Shown: one piece after another, positions 61,619 through 64,000 of the stretch
How the letters are laid out: each line of letters opens with the position of its first letter
How positions within the stretch are numbered: the first letter of the stretch is position 1
Assembly: GCA_041745295.1 (NCBI GenBank)
Contig: JBGTJE010000060.1
Location: 186,001-250,000, forward strand
DNA from: JANMEB01 sp041745295
GTDB taxonomy: Bacteria; Planctomycetota; Planctomycetia; Pirellulales; Pirellulaceae
Reading direction: 5' to 3'
Length of the DNA: 64,000 nt
The notes under the pieces: model-generated
Seen by the model: the letters and a program-made list of their open reading frames with translations, nothing else
What the model was told of the DNA's origin: nothing
Databases searched by the model: none
Translations under genes and position numbers: made by a program

Positions 61619-63547
61619 TTAGCGGGGTATTTCGACCAAAAACCGCAAATCGTCTTGTCGCCGGGTAATCCCGATCTTGTCGAGATATTCCGCCAACGGA
61701 ACCGCGTATTTGCGAGTCGTCCCAAGCAGTTCCCGCATCTGACTGACGGTGAAGCCTTGGCCTCGGGCGAAACTTGTTTGCAATCGAGTTTGTACATCGC
61801 TAAGAACCTCGCGGTGCAAAAAGAACTCGTCGTTGACCGAATGCAAGTCTCCCGCGGCGACCGCTAGTGCCAGCAGATTCATGACGCTGTCTTTGTTTTT
61901 CTGCGCTGACTCGCGCAGTTGTTTCTTGTCCGGAGGCTGCAATCCGGCCGCGCGAATGCTCTGCAACAGTTCGTCCAAAAGTCGACGCTCGTTCTTGCTG
62001 AGTTGCGGACCACGGCCGGACAAGGCGATGCTTGTCCCGTGTTGTACGGCGCTTCGCGAAGCAACCAGTTCGCGCAGCGCCGCATCAAAAAAAGCTTTGC
62101 ATTTGAGGTACTCGAAGCGTTGCTCGATCAGCGTTATCGGGAAATCAATTCGCAGCGGGTGTTCATCGTGAAGCTTTTCCAGGGCACCGTGAATGCGCTG
62201 GCCAATTCCTTGCACCGATCGGGAGTGCACCAAAATACTCTGCGACTGCGAAATGGGCATTTCGACGATTGTTCCGGCGGCCTTGAGTCGCGCCACGACC
62301 GGCTCTGGGTCGATGACCGCCGCCAAGCGAGGGGCAAGTTCCCGCTTCCATTGCCCGGGTTGCGCAAAATAAACCGATGCCGCCAGTCGCCGGTCTTCGT
62401 GTGCGCTGGCCCAGTCTTGCAGCATCGCCAAATCCAACTCGCTCGGACGAGGCAATCGTTGGGCGTGGGGATCCAAAATACGGCCACCACCAATCGTCGC
62501 AGCAGGTGACTCGGCGCGAATTACGTAGGATTGCTGACTGGTCGCAACCGCGGGTTCGTTTAAAAAAACTTGTGCCAGGCATGCTGCGCCTGGCTCCAAC
62601 TGGTCTCGATCGAGCAGACGGATATTGGCCACCAAGTCGGCTGTCCCTAAGTGGAATCGAACGCGAGCGCGGTCTTTGAGCGGTCGTGGCGCTGCCGAGA
62701 GCATTTGCAACGAGACGGTCATCGTCCGGTTGGCGGCCAAATGGTTCGGCGCAGCGATTTCCTGACCACGAACGATTTGATGGTGATCGATGCCGGCAAT
62801 ATTCATCGCGGCTCGCTGACCCCGATGAATCGACGGCACTGGGAGATCGTGATTTTGCAGACTTCGAACGCGGACGACGTGCTCTCCCGGCTCGATCATC
62901 AACGTCGAACCGACATCGGTCGTACCGGTGGCTACGCTACCCGTCACGACAGCGCCGTGTCCGGCAACCGAGAATGAACGGTCTATCGACATGCGAAACG
63001 GCGCTAGTACGCGAAAGCGATTCTGGTGCGCAAGCACTTGGGTCGCGGTTATTTGCAGCGTTTGCTTCAAATGTTGGAGTCCAAACCCGGTCGTAGCGGA
63101 CGTTCGCACGATCGGGGCCGACGCCAAGAATGAGTTCCGCACCAATTCGCGAACTTCGTCTTCGACCAGCGCGAGCCAATCATCGGTTGCCAAATCGCAT
63201 TTGGTAATCACGATGATACCCGCTGGCAAATCCAAGAGCCGCAAGATTTCAAGATGCTCGACGGTCTGCGGCTTGATCGATTCGTTGGCGGCGATGACGA
63301 GCATCACCATGTCCATTCCGGTTGCCCCCGAGAGCATTTGCCGAATGAACCGTTCGTGCCCCGGCACGTCGACGATTCCCAGGCAATAGGAGCCAATTTG
63401 CAACTTGGCAAACCCCGGCTCAATCGTGATTCCGCGCTCCTTCTCCTCTGGCAGTCGATCGGTATCGACGCCGGTCAGCGCCTTGACGAGCGACGTCTTT
63501 CCATGGTCGATGTGGCCTGCGGTTCCCAGGATGAGATCTGTAATCAT
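61619..63547 (-). CDS. selB: Selenocysteine-specific translation elongation factor
   Basis: 642 residues. SelB delivers Sec-tRNA to UGA codons marked by a SECIS hairpin. The G-domain has GHIDHGKTS at 11-19, RGITIEPGFAKL (the SelB-type switch I), DVPGHERFI and TKCD. Domains II and III follow (GAVVTGSVATGTT, then LEPGAACLAQVFL). The C-terminal third has winged-helix segments (for example LVASRSAVQHGTSIAL and VSQMRELLGTTRKYAVPLAEYLD ... GITRR), which bind SECIS. This C-terminal domain distinguishes SelB from EF-Tu and IF2. selA, selD and tRNA-Sec are not visible in the window. Confidence 0.93.
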   Translation of the reverse strand: MITDLILGTAGHIDHGKTSLVKALTGVDTDRLPEEKERGITIEPGFAKLQIGSYCLGIVDVPGHERFIRQMLSGATGMDMVMLVIAANESIKPQTVEHLEILRLLDLPAGIIVITKCDLATDDWLALVEDEVRELVRNSFLASAPIVRTSATTGFGLQHLKQTLQITATQVLAHQNRFRVLAPFRMSIDRSFSVAGHGAVVTGSVATGTTDVGSTLMIEPGEHVVRVRSLQNHDLPVPSIHRGQRAAMNIAGIDHHQIVRGQEIAAPNHLAANRTMTVSLQMLSAAPRPLKDRARVRFHLGTADLVANIRLLDRDQLEPGAACLAQVFLNEPAVATSQQSYVIRAESPAATIGGGRILDPHAQRLPRPSELDLAMLQDWASAHEDRRLAASVYFAQPGQWKRELAPRLAAVIDPEPVVARLKAAGTIVEMPISQSQSILVHSRSVQGIGQRIHGALEKLHDEHPLRIDFPITLIEQRFEYLKCKAFFDAALRELVASRSAVQHGTSIALSGRGPQLSKNERRLLDELLQSIRAAGLQPPDKKQLRESAQKNKDSVMNLLALAVAAGDLHSVNDEFFLHREVLSDVQTRLQTSFARGQGFTVSQMRELLGTTRKYAVPLAEYLDKIGITRRQDDLRFLVEIPR

Positions 63548-63719
63548 GGCAACATTGTATGGAGGAGATTGACCAATGAAGGCGTTAAGTTCTAAGGTAC
63601 CAAAACTCCAATCCCGCGTCGCACAAGGTGGGGCGTATTCGACAAATGGATCGAGCGGAGTCCCCGTCGGTTAGATTTGCTTACAATGTCAACGTCAATC
63701 GGTAGTCGGTCCGTTTCTT

Positions 63720-63815
63720 TGTAGCCATCACGCTCCGCGTGATGAACGCGGCCTTGCCGAGTGATTTCGAGTGTAGTCTGAAATCGCTTTCCTCTCGCGG
63801 AGCGAGAGGGCTACA
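63720..63815. repeat. Inverted-pair hairpin element with covarying stems, family D
   Basis: Outer arms TGTAGCC (63720-63726) and GGCTACA (63809-63815) pair. The left inner hairpin is CATCACG-CTCCG-CGTGATG (63726-63744) and the right one CCTCTCGC-GGA-GCGAGAGG (63791-63809). The right half is the inverted form of the left, but its stem bases changed in pairs, so both stems remain perfect. It lies between selB and the last partial gene; the rest of 63548-63861 shows no gene. Confidence 0.82.
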
Positions 63816-63861
63816 GTCGATTGGCTACCCGACTCACGACTCGTCAAACAGAGACCATCAA

Positions 63862-64000
63862 ATGTCGCAATTTGGATTATGGAGTCGCGGGTTTGTTTCG
63901 GCGATTTGCCTAGTCACCTTCGGTGCTCCGAGTTTTGCCCAGCCGATATCGGAAAGTGACTCCCACGTGATCGGTCGAAAAATGGGCTCGCTCGCCATGA
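63862..64000 (+). CDS. Start of an exported protein, cut by the window edge
   Basis: 46 codons from ATG at 63862, open to the edge. It starts with a signal peptide-like sequence (LWSRGFVSAICLVTFGAPSFAQ, cleavage likely after FAQ) followed by PISESDSHVIGRKMGSLA. An ATG lies eight bases after the repeat-free stretch with no strong ribosome site. Function cannot be told from this fragment. Confidence 0.6.
   Translation, partial: MSQFGLWSRGFVSAICLVTFGAPSFAQPISESDSHVIGRKMGSLAM

Overview
The window looks like an ordinary stretch of chromosome from a planctomycete, most likely of the Pirellulales/Rhodopirellula type. This is inferred from protein character, not from a database search. The supporting signs are tyrosine-threonine-valine (YTV) cystine-rich secreted proteins, a giant ELWxxDGT-repeat protein carrying the LEPLESRTLLSG motif after its N-terminus, a DUF6800-like micro-protein, small planctomycete-type lipoproteins, a short second SecA, and very many exported proteins of unknown function. 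Coding density is moderate, genes are mostly single or in short runs, and the gaps are filled with hairpin-forming dispersed repeats. There is one tRNA (Gln, TTG). I saw no rRNA, CRISPR array, transposase, phage gene or restriction/defence island.

Layout. 1-6100: tRNA-Gln, the redox regulator Rex, a cystine-rich YTV surface protein, a secreted metal-binding YHS/TRASH-like protein, a ZIP metal transporter and an exported unknown. 6500-9650: pentapeptide-repeat protein, a family-5 uracil-DNA glycosylase and a CPBP membrane protease. 9750-14010 (minus strand): a second Cys-rich exported protein, then a tight operon folC - DUF6800-like - CPBP protease - YqgE/AlgH - metallophosphatase. 14280-19080: a three-gene unit of ABC ATPase, permease with a large extracytoplasmic insert, and a membrane-anchored partner. 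19490-23640: glycosyltransferase 9, membrane-anchored EEP-fold phosphodiesterase, glmS. 24100-31600: L-fucose-isomerase-like protein, exported unknown, mfd, and an exported parvulin isomerase. 31900-40670: ribbon-helix-helix protein, HI0933-type flavoprotein, the ELW-repeat giant, dihydroorotase, and an exported coiled-coil/Pro-rich protein. 40860-45860: acyl-CoA carboxyltransferase, acyl-CoA dehydrogenase and thiolase, an acyl/branched-chain catabolism cluster. 46090-49700: xylulokinase divergent from a solute-binding lipoprotein, then a small membrane protein. 49840-54220: purE, a lipoprotein-secA2-like pair, panB. 54400-57240: two tandem transglutaminase-like exported proteins, the upstream one lacking its catalytic residues, then a small lipoprotein. 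57490-64000: exported alpha/beta hydrolase, trpS, small lipoprotein, SGNH-hydrolase lipoprotein, selB, and the start of another exported protein.

No single obvious new defence or metabolic system stands out. The most notable signals are: (i) several families of inverted-pair hairpin repeats (REPIN/MITE-like) in the intergenic spaces, one family with compensatory stem changes; (ii) the active/inactive transglutaminase pair; (iii) a lipoprotein one base upstream of a shortened SecA; (iv) the ABC trio with large extracytoplasmic parts; (v) SelB, which implies selenocysteine use, although no Sec tRNA or selenoprotein is visible here.
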